NCBI GenBank assembly: GCA_003694425.1
Contig: RFJX01000167.1
Location: 1 to 11,957, forward strand
DNA: 11,957 nt
Source: Gammaproteobacteria bacterium
GTDB lineage: Bacteria > Pseudomonadota > Gammaproteobacteria > J113
Reading direction: 5' to 3'
Shown: positions 1 to 6,316 of the stretch, one piece after another
Layout of the letters: every line of letters begins with the position of its first letter
Position numbering within the stretch: position 1 is the first letter of the stretch
The notes under the pieces: model-generated
Databases searched by the model: none
The model's input: the letters and a program-made list of their open reading frames with translations, nothing else
Told to the model about the DNA's origin: nothing
Program-made: the position numbers and the translations under genes

Positions 1-1569
1 CACCAGGGCCAGGGCCAGTCCGGCCCAGCGCAGCACCACCGCAGGCTCCAGCCCCGGCGTCGCTCCCACCCGGCGCGCCAGGATGGCCGCCTGCTGCGCC
101 GGCGGGAGGGCCCGCAGGAGGGCGTCGAGGGCGGTGGCCAGGTCCGCGCGGGATGCGGGCAGCGCCAGGCGCAGGGCGATCTCGCCGCCGGCCAGGGCCG
201 CCTGCGCGCGCAGATCCGGGAACGCCCCCTGCTCCAGCAGCCGGGCCCCCAGCACCCAGGCCATCAGGGCCACGTCGGCGCGGCCCCCGGCCACCGCCTC
301 GAGGGCCGCACGGGGGTCCTCTGTCACCACCAGCGTGCCCGTCTGCAGCCGCTCCAGGTAGTGGTGGGCGAGCCCGCCGCGGGGGACCGCCACCCGGCTG
401 CCGCGCAGCCCCTGAAGGCTGCCGTCGTAGGGGTGCGAGGCGGCGGAGAAGAGGGTCAGGTGGCTGCGGTAGAAGGGGGTGGTCAGGCGCAGGCCGGGCT
501 CCGCCCGATTGCCCAGGGTGGCGATGACCGCCAGGTCGAGCCCCCCGCCGCGCAGCCCCTCGAGGATCGCCTGGCGGCTGTCGAGCGGCACGGGTCTGAA
601 CTCCAGCCCGCTGCGGTCCCGGATCCAGTGCACCACGTCGCCGGCGATGCCGTCGATGTCGCCCTCCGGTCCGGCGAAGACCAGCGGCGGGAAGCGCCGG
701 TTGAAGCCGAGGCGCAGCGCACCTGCCTCCCGCAGCGCGCGCAGCTGCTCCATCGTCAGGCCGGTACCGAGCACCGGGATGGTGCCGGTTTCCACCGGGA
801 TCCAGCGCGCCAGGATGGCCTGCCGTTCGGCCGGCGGGACCGCCTCGATGGCCCGGTCCAGCAGCCGGGCCAGGATCGGCCAGTCCTTGCGCACCCCCAG
901 GCGCTGGCCGTTCTGCTCCAGGTCGAAGGCGCTGTTGACCTTCAGGTTGCTCAGGCCGTGGTGCTGCATCAGCCAGGTGTTCACCCCCAGCACGCCGATA
1001 TAGGCGTCGGCCCGTCCGCCCGCCAGCGCGCGCAGCCCCTCGAGCGGCGTTTCGACCCAGACCGGCTCGATCCGCGGATTACGCTGCAGCGCCTGCTCCG
1101 AGGAGGAGTAGCCCCGCACCAGGGCCACCTTCATCCCCGCCAGCGCCTCCACACCCGGCAGTGTCGGGGTCTCCCGGCGGGTCATGATGACCAGCGGGGT
1201 CGGCAGGTAGATGCGGGTGAACTCCAGGTAGGCCTCCCGTTCCGGCAGCCTGACCACCGTCGCCACCACGTCCAGGCGGTGCGCCCTGGCGGCCTCCAGG
1301 ATCCCGGTCCAGTTCAGCCCCGGGACCGGCTCGAAGCGCACCCCAAGCAGCCCCTCGTAGCGGTGGATCAGGTCGGCGGCCACCCCCTGGAAGCGGCCCT
1401 GTTCGTCGAAGAAGGAGTAGGGGGCGTAGCCCGGGTCCACGCCGAGCCGGATCACCGGGTGGGCGGCGAGCCAGGCGCGCTCCTGCGGGCTCAGTTCCAG
1501 CTCCGCGGCGGCGGTGGGGAGGCAGAGCAGGAGGCAGAGGAGGAGGGGGATGAGGCGGAAGGTGTTCAT
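1..1569 (-). CDS. Membrane sensor with two tandem SBP_bac_3 periplasmic domains (N-terminal part, runs off the left edge)
   Basis: An open frame of 523 codons runs from ATG at 1569 to the window edge with no stop, so the C-terminal part is missing. Residues 1-22 form a signal peptide (hydrophobic core about L6-L18, then TAAAE); there is no lipobox. Residues about 38-258 and 284-500 are two repeats of the family 3 solute-binding fold: each opens with a strand like IRLGVDPGYAPYSF or LRLGFNRRFPPLVF and continues with the usual 'G-A-DL' and 'D-x-A' segments. A hydrophobic segment begins at about residue 510, as expected for a membrane helix after a Venus-flytrap sensor. The family knowledge is that such tandem domains head EvgS/BvgS-like histidine kinases or GGDEF/EAL proteins; the output domain is outside the window, so its type is unknown. 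A TATACT -10-like hexamer on the minus strand (1582-1587) lies just upstream, and no clear ribosome site is seen. It lies 49 bases downstream of the CarS-like gene on the same strand. Confidence 0.85.
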   Translation of the reverse strand, partial: MNTFRLIPLLLCLLLCLPTAAAELELSPQERAWLAAHPVIRLGVDPGYAPYSFFDEQGRFQGVAADLIHRYEGLLGVRFEPVPGLNWTGILEAARAHRLDVVATVVRLPEREAYLEFTRIYLPTPLVIMTRRETPTLPGVEALAGMKVALVRGYSSSEQALQRNPRIEPVWVETPLEGLRALAGGRADAYIGVLGVNTWLMQHHGLSNLKVNSAFDLEQNGQRLGVRKDWPILARLLDRAIEAVPPAERQAILARWIPVETGTIPVLGTGLTMEQLRALREAGALRLGFNRRFPPLVFAGPEGDIDGIAGDVVHWIRDRSGLEFRPVPLDSRQAILEGLRGGGLDLAVIATLGNRAEPGLRLTTPFYRSHLTLFSAASHPYDGSLQGLRGSRVAVPRGGLAHHYLERLQTGTLVVTEDPRAALEAVAGGRADVALMAWVLGARLLEQGAFPDLRAQAALAGGEIALRLALPASRADLATALDALLRALPPAQQAAILARRVGATPGLEPAVVLRWAGLALALV

Positions 1570-1618
1570 GCGAAGATACAAAGTATAGCCAACCTGCCGG
1601 CGTGCCGCCTCCGGCCGC

Positions 1619-2098
1619 TCACCAGGGGCGCTGGCGGATGCCGAGCCGGTAGAGGAGGGGCGAGAGCAGCAGCTCGCCGGCGGTGAACAGGGCGGTGACC
1701 AGCAGCACCCCGCTCCAGGAGAGTCCCAGCAGCCAGTGGGCCGCCAGGGCGGGGAGCAGCGATTCCGGGACCTGGTCCAGTCCCGGCGCCCGGCCGTGGG
1801 GCTCCACCCCGATCCGGCGCTTGAGGAAGCTGCCCAGCAGGTCGCCGGTCATGGCGAGCAGTCCGCTCAGGGCGCCGAAGCCCGGAGAGAGCCCCGCCAG
1901 GGGGGCGGCGAGGGTAGTGGAGACAACGGCGCCGGCCACCCCCCGCCAGGTCTTGCCGGGGCCGAACAGGGGACGCCCGTCGCGCAGGCGCCGGCCGCCG
2001 TCGATGGGGCGGCCGAGGCGGTCACCGAGCAGATTTCGTAGAATGACCGGCATGCCGTTGGCAAGCACGATCAGCATCAGCACCTTCAGCTCGGTCAT
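1619..2098 (-). CDS. CDP-archaeol synthase-like (CarS/DUF46 family) integral membrane protein
   Basis: The 159-residue product has several hydrophobic helices (for example LKVLMLIVLANGMPVIL near the N-terminus and WLLGLSWSGVLLVTALF near the C-terminus). Two motif blocks are typical of the CarS branch of CTP:phospholipid cytidylyltransferases: GKTWRGVAGA, and later GDLLGSFLKRRIG followed by P-x-LDQ-x-PES. Archaeal CarS makes CDP-archaeol from CTP and an archaetidic acid precursor; the lipid substrate of bacterial members is not something I know. The frame stays open far upstream, to 2857, but that part is antisense to the EEP gene and has no family similarity. I chose ATG at 2098 because a GGGAG ribosome site sits just before it and the family-like sequence begins there. 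It is divergent from the EEP gene, with 36 bases between the starts. Its place beside a CDP-alcohol transferase supports a lipid role. Confidence 0.8.
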   Translation of the reverse strand: MTELKVLMLIVLANGMPVILRNLLGDRLGRPIDGGRRLRDGRPLFGPGKTWRGVAGAVVSTTLAAPLAGLSPGFGALSGLLAMTGDLLGSFLKRRIGVEPHGRAPGLDQVPESLLPALAAHWLLGLSWSGVLLVTALFTAGELLLSPLLYRLGIRQRPW

Positions 2099-2134
2099 TG
2101 GCTGCTCTCCCTCAGGGATGGGGCGATTGTAACG

Positions 2135-2893
2135 ATGGCCACCCGCACCCTGAAGGTACTCACCTACAACCTGCACAAGGGGTTCGCCCCCGGCAATCGC
2201 CGCTTCGTGCTCCACGAGATGCGGGAGGCCCTGCTGGAGACCGGGGCCGACGTCCTCTTCCTGCAGGAGATCCAGGGACGCCACGAGGCCAGGCAGATGC
2301 GCTTCGCCACCTGGCCGGAATCCACCCAGGCCGAGTTCCTGGCCGAGGCCGGCTGGGACCACCATCACTATGCGGGACACGCGATCTATGCGGCGGGCCA
2401 CCACGGCAACGCCATCCTCAGCCGCTTCCCCCTGGAGGAGGTGCGTGACCTCAACCTGGCCCGCTGGCGCTTCGCCAGTCGCAGTCTGGTACATGCGGTC
2501 ATCCGGCCGGACTCGCTTCCGGAGCCCCTGCACCTCGTCTGCGTGCACCTCGACCTCATCGGCTTCGAGCGGAGGCGCCAGTTCCGGGTTCTGAACCGTT
2601 ACCTGCTCGACGAGATCCCCCGGGACGCCCCGCTGGTCCTGGCCGGGGACTTCAACGACTGGACCGGGCGGGCGACCCTGCACCTGGACCTGCGACTGGG
2701 GCTGCGGGAGGTCTTCCAGGAGAGCCGCGGCACCCATGCGCGGACCTTCCCGGTGGCCTGGCCGGTACTCACCATGGACCGGATCTACTACCGGGGCCTG
2801 GAGCTGGAAAGCGCACACTGCTTCACCGACGCCCCGTGGCGGGAACTCTCCGACCACGCCCCGCTCTGGGCCAGCTTCGAACTGGAGGCCTGA
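2135..2893 (+). CDS. Endonuclease/exonuclease/phosphatase (EEP) superfamily protein
   Basis: The 252-residue product has the full EEP fold signature: YNLHKG with N12, LFLQEIQG with metal-binding E45, HGNAILSRFPL (90-100), HLDL (138-141), AGDFNDW with D172 and N174, a DR-IYY segment at 215-219, and the terminal SDHAPL with D240-H241. These are the metal and phosphate-binding residues of Mg2+-dependent phosphodiesterases and phosphomonoesterases (DNase I, APE1, sphingomyelinase and YbhP-like proteins). No signal peptide is seen, so it is probably cytoplasmic. The substrate cannot be read from sequence. In E. coli the related ybhP lies beside the cardiolipin synthase gene clsB; here the stop codon overlaps the start of a CDP-alcohol phosphatidyltransferase, so a lipid phosphodiesterase or phosphatase is a fair inference. 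The start at 2135 is the first ATG in frame that leads into the family region. A short GGATGGGG stretch upstream may help ribosome binding. Confidence 0.88.
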   Translation: MATRTLKVLTYNLHKGFAPGNRRFVLHEMREALLETGADVLFLQEIQGRHEARQMRFATWPESTQAEFLAEAGWDHHHYAGHAIYAAGHHGNAILSRFPLEEVRDLNLARWRFASRSLVHAVIRPDSLPEPLHLVCVHLDLIGFERRRQFRVLNRYLLDEIPRDAPLVLAGDFNDWTGRATLHLDLRLGLREVFQESRGTHARTFPVAWPVLTMDRIYYRGLELESAHCFTDAPWRELSDHAPLWASFELEA

Positions 2894-3489
2894 TGCGAGC
2901 GCCGGCCTGGCTGACGATCCCCAACGCCATGAGCCTGTTGCGCCTGCTGCTGGCGCCGGTACTGCTGCTGCTGGCGTTCCAGGGGCGGGGCCATGCCTTT
3001 CTCGCCGTGGTGGTCGTCGCCTTCCTCCTCGACTACACCGACGGCACGGTGGCCAGGCTGCTGCATCAGGTCAGCGAACTGGGGGACAAGCTGGACAGCT
3101 GGGGGGACTTCGCCATCTTCACCACCTATTTCGCCGGCGCCTGGCTGCTCTGGCCGGAGACCATGCAGCGCCAGGCACTCTGGATGGGCCTGGTGGCGGC
3201 CAGTATCGCGGTGCCGGTACTGGTGGCCCTGCTCCGGTTCGGCGAGACCACCGCCTACCACACCTGGTCGGTGAAACTCGCCTCCGGCTGCACCGCCCCG
3301 GCCTCGATCATCCTGTTCCTCGGCGGACCCGACTGGCCCTTCCACGCCGCCACATTCCTCTGTCTCCTGGCCGCGGCCGAGGAGACCGCCATCACCCTCC
3401 TGCTCGACCGGCCCCGGACCAACATCCGCAGCGTCTTGTTCCTGCTTCGCGACTCACCACGGAGGCACGGAGGGCACAGAGATTCGTGA
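2893..3489 (+). CDS. CDP-alcohol phosphatidyltransferase family membrane protein
   Basis: The 198-residue protein has the complete CDP-alcohol phosphotransferase motif with exact spacing: D47, D50-G51, A54-R55, G64, D68 and D72. This site binds Mg2+ and the CDP-lipid and joins the phosphatidyl group to an alcohol such as glycerol-3-phosphate, inositol or serine; which alcohol cannot be told. About six hydrophobic helices follow the N-terminal amphipathic stretch (TIPNAMSLLRLLLAPVLLLL and later), as in PgsA-type enzymes. The ATG overlaps the preceding TGA by one base, so the gene is translationally coupled to the EEP gene. The last codons, residues about 188-198 ([11 protein letters not shown]), and the stop lie in or next to a CACGGAG repeat, so the native C-terminus has probably been replaced or extended by repeat insertion. 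The catalytic part is untouched. Confidence 0.88.
   Translation: MRAPAWLTIPNAMSLLRLLLAPVLLLLAFQGRGHAFLAVVVVAFLLDYTDGTVARLLHQVSELGDKLDSWGDFAIFTTYFAGAWLLWPETMQRQALWMGLVAASIAVPVLVALLRFGETTAYHTWSVKLASGCTAPASIILFLGGPDWPFHAATFLCLLAAAEETAITLLLDRPRTNIRSVLFLLRDSPRRHGGHRDS
3453..3481 (+). repeat. CACGGAG-iteron repeat, copy A (forward arm)
   Basis: This is a 29-bp forward copy of the repeat TTCACCACGGAG followed by two more CACGGAG-like units. It differs from the window consensus at three positions (first base, a G before the third unit, and CACAGAG for the third unit). It lies inside the 3' end of the phosphatidyltransferase gene and encodes part of its C-terminus. It faces copy B (3684-3712). Confidence 0.9.
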
Positions 3490-3683
3490 AGGTTCAATGC
3501 GATCACCCGATGTAGAGGAGCACATTGCCTTGAACCATGCCAGGCGGGAAGGACTGTCTGGTTTGTCGCGGTTTCTGAAACCACGACGGTCACAGCTCAA
3601 TCCTGAACGGGCTGGCACCATAACGGGGCGTTGCACCCGGGCCAGAGGACCCTCTGTGCATGGTGGACTTTGCGGTTCAAACT
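3482..3683. other. Non-coding spacer between repeat copies A and B
   Basis: No frame here has a recognisable protein family or a convincing ribosome site. The spacer holds a hairpin at 3565-3587 (GTCGCGGTTT, loop CTG, AAACCACGAC; one mismatch in ten pairs) and a 7-bp inverted pair GGTTCAA/TTGAACC (3491-3497 and 3530-3536). Its base composition is more mixed than that of the flanking genes. It looks like the interior of a short, gene-less element; no remnant of the GxxExxY gene found at 8800 is visible. Confidence 0.5.
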
Positions 3684-3712
3684 CTCCGCGACCTCCGTAC
3701 CTCCGTGGGGAT
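3684..3712 (-). repeat. CACGGAG-iteron repeat, copy B (inverted arm)
   Basis: Read on the minus strand this matches the 29-bp repeat consensus at 25 positions (ATCCCCACGGAG, then TACGGAG and CGCGGAG units). It is the more diverged partner of copy A and closes a unit of 260 bases. Confidence 0.85.
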
Positions 3713-3756
3713 CATCGATCTCGCATGGCCACTGATTGGCACCGATTCCAACGCAT

Positions 3757-3767
3757 GAGGCACGGAG
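3757..3767 (+). repeat. CACGGAG-iteron repeat, copy C (degenerate forward fragment)
   Basis: Only 11 bases (GAGGCACGGAG) match the repeat core exactly; the flanks have decayed or were never part of it. Its forward orientation and its position opposite copy D fit a worn left arm. Confidence 0.6.
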
Positions 3768-3780
3768 AGTGAAAGGCCAT

Positions 3781-3809
3781 CGGCGGCCGGCGTTGCTCGC
3801 CGGCCGCCG
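3781..3809. other. Perfect 12-bp GC hairpin between repeat copies C and D
   Basis: CGGCGGCCGGCG (3781-3792) and CGCCGGCCGCCG (3798-3809) are perfectly complementary around a five-base TTGCT loop. No T-run follows on either strand, so it is not a standard intrinsic terminator, although it could still slow transcription leaving the phosphatidyltransferase gene. Its position between repeat arms suggests it belongs to that unit. Confidence 0.75.
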
Positions 3810-3860
3810 TGCGCAGAAAGAATCACTGGCAGGTCCTAGAATCGGGTGACTCCATAAAAA

Positions 3861-3889
3861 CTCCGTGACCTCCGTGCCTCCGTGGTGCA
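3861..3889 (-). repeat. CACGGAG-iteron repeat, copy D (inverted arm)
   Basis: On the minus strand this matches the 29-bp consensus at all but one position, the best copy in the window. It ends 27 bases before the putative -35 box of tpiA, so it has not touched the tpiA promoter region. Copies A to D together span 437 bases, close to the 451 bases of the gene-carrying unit at nuoE/nuoF. Confidence 0.9.
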
Positions 3890-3916
3890 ACAACCCGTTC
3901 CCCGCTTGCGGCAGGT

Positions 3917-3945
3917 TTGACCCAACCGCTGGGCGCCGGTAAGCT
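3917..3945 (+). promoter_or_regulatory. Putative sigma70-type promoter of tpiA
   Basis: TTGACC (3917-3922) and TAAGCT (3940-3945) are spaced by 17 bases. The -35 box is strong and the -10 box weak. Transcription would start near 3952, giving a leader of about 24 bases before the tpiA ATG. Confidence 0.45.
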
Positions 3946-3975
3946 TTGCGCCCCTTCGACAAGGAGCTCGGGACT

Positions 3976-4737
3976 ATGGCGCGCCGTCCGCTGGTGGCCG
4001 GCAACTGGAAGATGAACGGCGACCGGGCCGGGGTGGACCGGCTGGTGCGGGGCATCCTCGCCGGGCTCGCGCAGGGGGGCGGAGTGGAGGTCATGGTCTG
4101 CCCCAGCTATGTCCATATCCCCCAGGTCGCCGAGCTGACCCGGGGGACACCGCTCGCGGTCGGGGCGCAGGACCTCTCGGAATACGACAGCGGGGCCTAT
4201 ACCGGTGAGGTCTCCGGGGCCATGCTGGCGGAATTCGGCTGTGGCTCGGTGATCGTCGGCCACTCCGAGCGCCGGCACCTGTTCGGCGAGAGCGACGATC
4301 GGGTTGCGGAGAAGTTCGCCGCGGCCCTGCGGCACGGACTTACTCCGGTGCTGTGCGTCGGCGAGACCCTGGAGGAGCGCCGGGCGGGGAGCACCGAGCA
4401 GGTGATCGCGCGCCAGCTCGACGCCGTGATCGGGCACGTCGGGGTCCCGGCCCTGGCCGGGGCGGTCATCGCCTACGAGCCGGTCTGGGCCATCGGCACC
4501 GGCCAGACCGCCACTCCGGACCAGGCCCAGGCGGTACATGCCTTCATCCGGGAACGGATCGGGGGCCGGGACCCGGGGCTGGCCGGCGAGGTGAGAATTC
4601 TCTACGGCGGGAGTGTCAAACCGGACAACGCCGGAAGTCTGTTCGGGATGGCGGACATAGACGGCGGGCTGATCGGCGGTGCATCGCTCGACGCCGACGC
4701 CTTCCTCGCCATCGTTCGCAGTGCAGGGCAGGAGTGA
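3976..4737 (+). CDS. tpiA: Triosephosphate isomerase
   Basis: This 253-residue enzyme interconverts dihydroxyacetone phosphate and glyceraldehyde-3-phosphate in the cytoplasm (glycolysis and gluconeogenesis). It shows the substrate-binding GNWKMNG with catalytic K12, VGHSERR with catalytic H96, AYEPVWAIGTG with catalytic E168, and the phosphate-binding YGGSVK and GGASLD loops, all in family order and at the usual length. ATG 3976 is preceded by AAGGAG (3961-3966) at good spacing; an ATG ten codons upstream in the same frame lacks this and would read through the ribosome site. It lies one base from secG, a common gammaproteobacterial pairing, so the two are probably co-transcribed. Confidence 0.97.
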   Translation: MARRPLVAGNWKMNGDRAGVDRLVRGILAGLAQGGGVEVMVCPSYVHIPQVAELTRGTPLAVGAQDLSEYDSGAYTGEVSGAMLAEFGCGSVIVGHSERRHLFGESDDRVAEKFAAALRHGLTPVLCVGETLEERRAGSTEQVIARQLDAVIGHVGVPALAGAVIAYEPVWAIGTGQTATPDQAQAVHAFIRERIGGRDPGLAGEVRILYGGSVKPDNAGSLFGMADIDGGLIGGASLDADAFLAIVRSAGQE

Positions 4738-4738
4738 T

Positions 4739-5110
4739 ATGGAAACGGTACTACTGATTTTGCAGGTCCTGGTGGCGGTGGCGCTCATCGGCATCATCCT
4801 CATCCAGCATGGCAAGGGGGCCGATGCCGGTGCCGCCTTCGGCAGCGGCGCCTCGGCCACCGTCTTCGGCGCCCGCGGGGCCTCCTCCTTCCTGAGCAAG
4901 ACCACGGCCGTCCTGGCCGCGGTCTTTCTCGCCAACAGCCTGCTGCTCTCCTACCTGGCGGCCCATCGCGAGCAGCCCGGGAGCATCATGGAGCAGGTGC
5001 AGGTGCCGGCGGGCACCCAGCCGGCGGCAGGCGCGGGGCAGGAGGGCCCGGGCGGGAAGGCCCCTGCCGGGCAGACCCGCCCGGCCGATCTGCCGGAGGT
5101 CCCGGAATAG
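4739..5110 (+). CDS. secG: Preprotein translocase subunit SecG
   Basis: The 123-residue protein has the two-helix SecG plan: helix 1 at about residues 3-22 (LLILQVLVAVALIGIILIQ), the conserved cytoplasmic link with GKGADAGAAFGSG and a second glycine-rich stretch near TVFGARGASSF, and helix 2 at about 55-75. A Pro/Ala/Gly-rich C-terminal tail of about 45 residues follows, as in many proteobacterial members. SecG assists SecYE and SecA in protein export across the inner membrane. GGAG at 4731-4734, inside the end of tpiA, is its ribosome site, so translation is likely coupled to tpiA. Confidence 0.95.
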   Translation: METVLLILQVLVAVALIGIILIQHGKGADAGAAFGSGASATVFGARGASSFLSKTTAVLAAVFLANSLLLSYLAAHREQPGSIMEQVQVPAGTQPAAGAGQEGPGGKAPAGQTRPADLPEVPE

Positions 5111-5116
5111 CCGCGG

Positions 5117-5133
5117 GCCGGTGCAACACCGGC
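5117..5133. other. Short perfect hairpin after secG
   Basis: GCCGGTG (5117-5123) and CACCGGC (5127-5133) pair around a CAA loop. There is no T-run after it, so it is at most a weak terminator or an mRNA 3' end stabiliser. It overlaps the putative -35 region of the tRNA gene. Confidence 0.4.
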
Positions 5134-5150
5134 GCCGGAACGGGTAGAAT
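5122..5150 (+). promoter_or_regulatory. Putative promoter of tRNA-Leu
   Basis: TAGAAT (5145-5150) is a good -10 box about 25 bases before the tRNA. The -35 position, 17 bases upstream, is only TGCAAC, which is weak. The tRNA could also be part of the tpiA-secG transcript. Confidence 0.4.
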
Positions 5151-5175
5151 AGGCACCTCCCGACAAAGTCGACTT

Positions 5176-5260
5176 GCCGACGTGGTGGAACTGGTAGACA
5201 CGCTATCTTGAGGGGGTAGTGGCGAAAGCCGTGCGAGTTCGAGTCTCGCCGTCGGCACCA
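5176..5260 (+). tRNA. tRNA-Leu(GAG)
   Basis: An 85-base class II tRNA. The acceptor arms GCCGACG (5176-5182) and CGTCGGC (5250-5256) pair fully, with discriminator A and an encoded CCA end. The anticodon stem CTATC/GGTAG encloses the loop TTGAGGG, placing anticodon GAG at 5210-5212 (reads CUC and CUU). The long variable arm TGGC-GAAA-GCCG and the T arm GCGAG/CTCGC with TTCGAGT are present. The place between secG and nuoA or rimP genes is usual in gammaproteobacteria. Confidence 0.97.
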
Positions 5261-5271
5261 TCCGGTTGAAT

Positions 5272-5307
5272 GGCCGCATGAACCTCAGGGTGATTGCGGC
5301 CTTTTTT
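5272..5307 (+). terminator. Rho-independent terminator after tRNA-Leu
   Basis: GGCCGCA (5272-5278) and TGCGGCC (5295-5301) form a stem directly followed by six T (5302-5307). The loop is 16 bases, longer than typical. It would end the tpiA-secG-tRNA transcript before the nuo promoter. Confidence 0.75.
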
Positions 5308-5310
5308 GTG

Positions 5311-5347
5311 CCGGTCGCGGTGACCGGACAGGCGGTAACCCACCGCC
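5311..5347. other. Two small hairpins between the terminator and the nuo promoter
   Basis: CCGGTC/GACCGG (5311-5316 and 5322-5327) and GGCGGT/ACCGCC (5331-5336 and 5342-5347) are back-to-back perfect 6-bp inverted repeats with five-base loops. They may be regulator sites for nuo or simply GC-rich structure. I see no gene between 5308 and 5434. Confidence 0.35.
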
Positions 5348-5434
5348 GGCTCAAGGATCCCCCCCGTCCGTCGATATCCTGGCCGTGACGGGGCCGCCCC
5401 TGTCCCCGGCAGGAAAAAAATTTGTGCGCTGCAA

Positions 5435-5463
5435 TTAACAGGGGCGGAGGATGCCTGTACAAT
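5435..5463 (+). promoter_or_regulatory. Sigma70-type promoter of the nuo operon
   Basis: TTAACA (5435-5440), a 17-base spacer and TACAAT (5458-5463) each match the consensus hexamers at five of six positions. An A/T-rich stretch (about 5413-5423) upstream could act as an UP element. Transcription would start near 5470, about 19 bases before nuoA, with the GGGGGAG ribosome site at 5478-5484. Confidence 0.75.
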
Positions 5464-5488
5464 AGGCCCGCCATCCAGGGGGAGTGCG

Positions 5489-5845
5489 ATGCTCGAAAAC
5501 TATCTGCCGGTCCTGGTCTTCATCCTCATCGGCCTGATCGCCGGTGCCGTGATGCTGATCCTCGGCTTCGTGCTCGGCCCGCGGCGCCCGGACCCGGAGA
5601 AGCTCAGCCCCTACGAGTGCGGCTTCGAGGCCTTCGAGGACGCCCGGATGAAGTTCGACGTCCGCTACTATCTCCTCGCCATCCTCTTCATCGTCTTCGA
5701 TCTCGAGATCGCCTTCCTGTTTCCCTGGGCCGTGGTGCTGGATGACATCGGCATGTTCGGCTTCTGGGCCATGATGATCTTCCTGTTCGACCTGGTGGTC
5801 GGATTCGTCTATGCCTGGAAAGTGGGGGCACTGGAATGGGAGTAG
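5489..5845 (+). CDS. nuoA: NADH-quinone oxidoreductase subunit A
   Basis: A 118-residue membrane subunit of complex I, at the usual length. Three hydrophobic helices are clear (about residues 7-30, 60-82 and 88-110). The conserved YECGFE segment before helix 2 and the [12 protein letters not shown] segment in it are present; the first is part of the loop near the quinone site that switches between active and deactive states in homologues. ATG 5489 follows a GGGGGAG ribosome site and the promoter at 5435-5463. It is the first gene of the operon, and its stop overlaps the nuoB start by ten bases. Confidence 0.97.
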   Translation: MLENYLPVLVFILIGLIAGAVMLILGFVLGPRRPDPEKLSPYECGFEAFEDARMKFDVRYYLLAILFIVFDLEIAFLFPWAVVLDDIGMFGFWAMMIFLFDLVVGFVYAWKVGALEWE

Positions 5846-6312
5846 AGGGGCTGCTGGAAAAGGGGATGGTTACCACCACCCTGGACACGGTGATCAACTG
5901 GGCCCGCACCGGCTCCATGTGGCCGATGACCTTCGGTCTGGCCTGCTGCGCGGTGGAGATGATGCAGGCCGGCGCCTCGCGCTACGACCTCGACCGCTTC
6001 GGCGTGGTGTTCCGCCCCAGCCCGCGCCAGTCCGACGTGATGATCGTGGCCGGCACCCTCTGCAACAAGATGGCCCCCGCCCTGCGCCGGGTCTATGACC
6101 AGATGGCCGAGCCGCGCTGGGTCATCTCCATGGGCTCCTGCGCCAACGGCGGCGGCTATTACCACTACTCCTATTCGGTGGTGCGCGGCTGCGACCGGGT
6201 GGTGCCGGTGGATGTCTACGTGCCGGGCTGTCCGCCCACCGCGGAGGCGCTGCTCTACGGCATCATCCAGTTGCAGAAGAAGATCCGCAAGAACGAGACC
6301 ATCGCCCGCTGA
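5836..6312 (+). CDS. nuoB: NADH-quinone oxidoreductase subunit B (cluster N2 subunit)
   Basis: The 158-residue subunit carries the terminal [4Fe-4S] cluster N2, which passes electrons to quinone. The four expected ligands are present: adjacent C37 and C38 (LACCAVEM), C102 (GSCAN) and C132 (PGCPP). The N-terminus [20 protein letters not shown] is family-typical. The start ATG at 5836 lies within the end of nuoA, so translation is coupled. Four bases separate its stop from nuoC. Confidence 0.97.
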   Translation: MGVEGLLEKGMVTTTLDTVINWARTGSMWPMTFGLACCAVEMMQAGASRYDLDRFGVVFRPSPRQSDVMIVAGTLCNKMAPALRRVYDQMAEPRWVISMGSCANGGGYYHYSYSVVRGCDRVVPVDVYVPGCPPTAEALLYGIIQLQKKIRKNETIAR

Positions 6313-6316
6313 ACCG

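Noticed and set aside
361..1686. A 441-codon plus-strand open frame over the sensor gene.
   Set aside because: It is antisense to a frame with a signal peptide and two clear solute-binding domains; its own product is low-complexity.
2099..2857. N-terminal extension of the CarS-like frame to 2857.
   Set aside because: The extension is antisense to the EEP gene and has no family similarity; ATG 2098 has a ribosome site and starts the membrane protein.
3497..3772. A 91-codon plus-strand frame in the repeat-rich gap before tpiA.
   Set aside because: It runs through two repeat arms, has no ribosome site or family features, and its composition follows the repeats.
3781..3809. Intrinsic terminator for the EEP-phosphatidyltransferase operon.
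   Set aside because: The stem is strong, but no T-run follows on either strand and it lies almost 300 bases past the stop inside the repeat block.
3453..3889. Possible CRISPR array because of several similar short repeats.
   Set aside because: The copies alternate in orientation, spacing is irregular and there are no cas genes; iterons inside one arm are only 8-9 bases apart.
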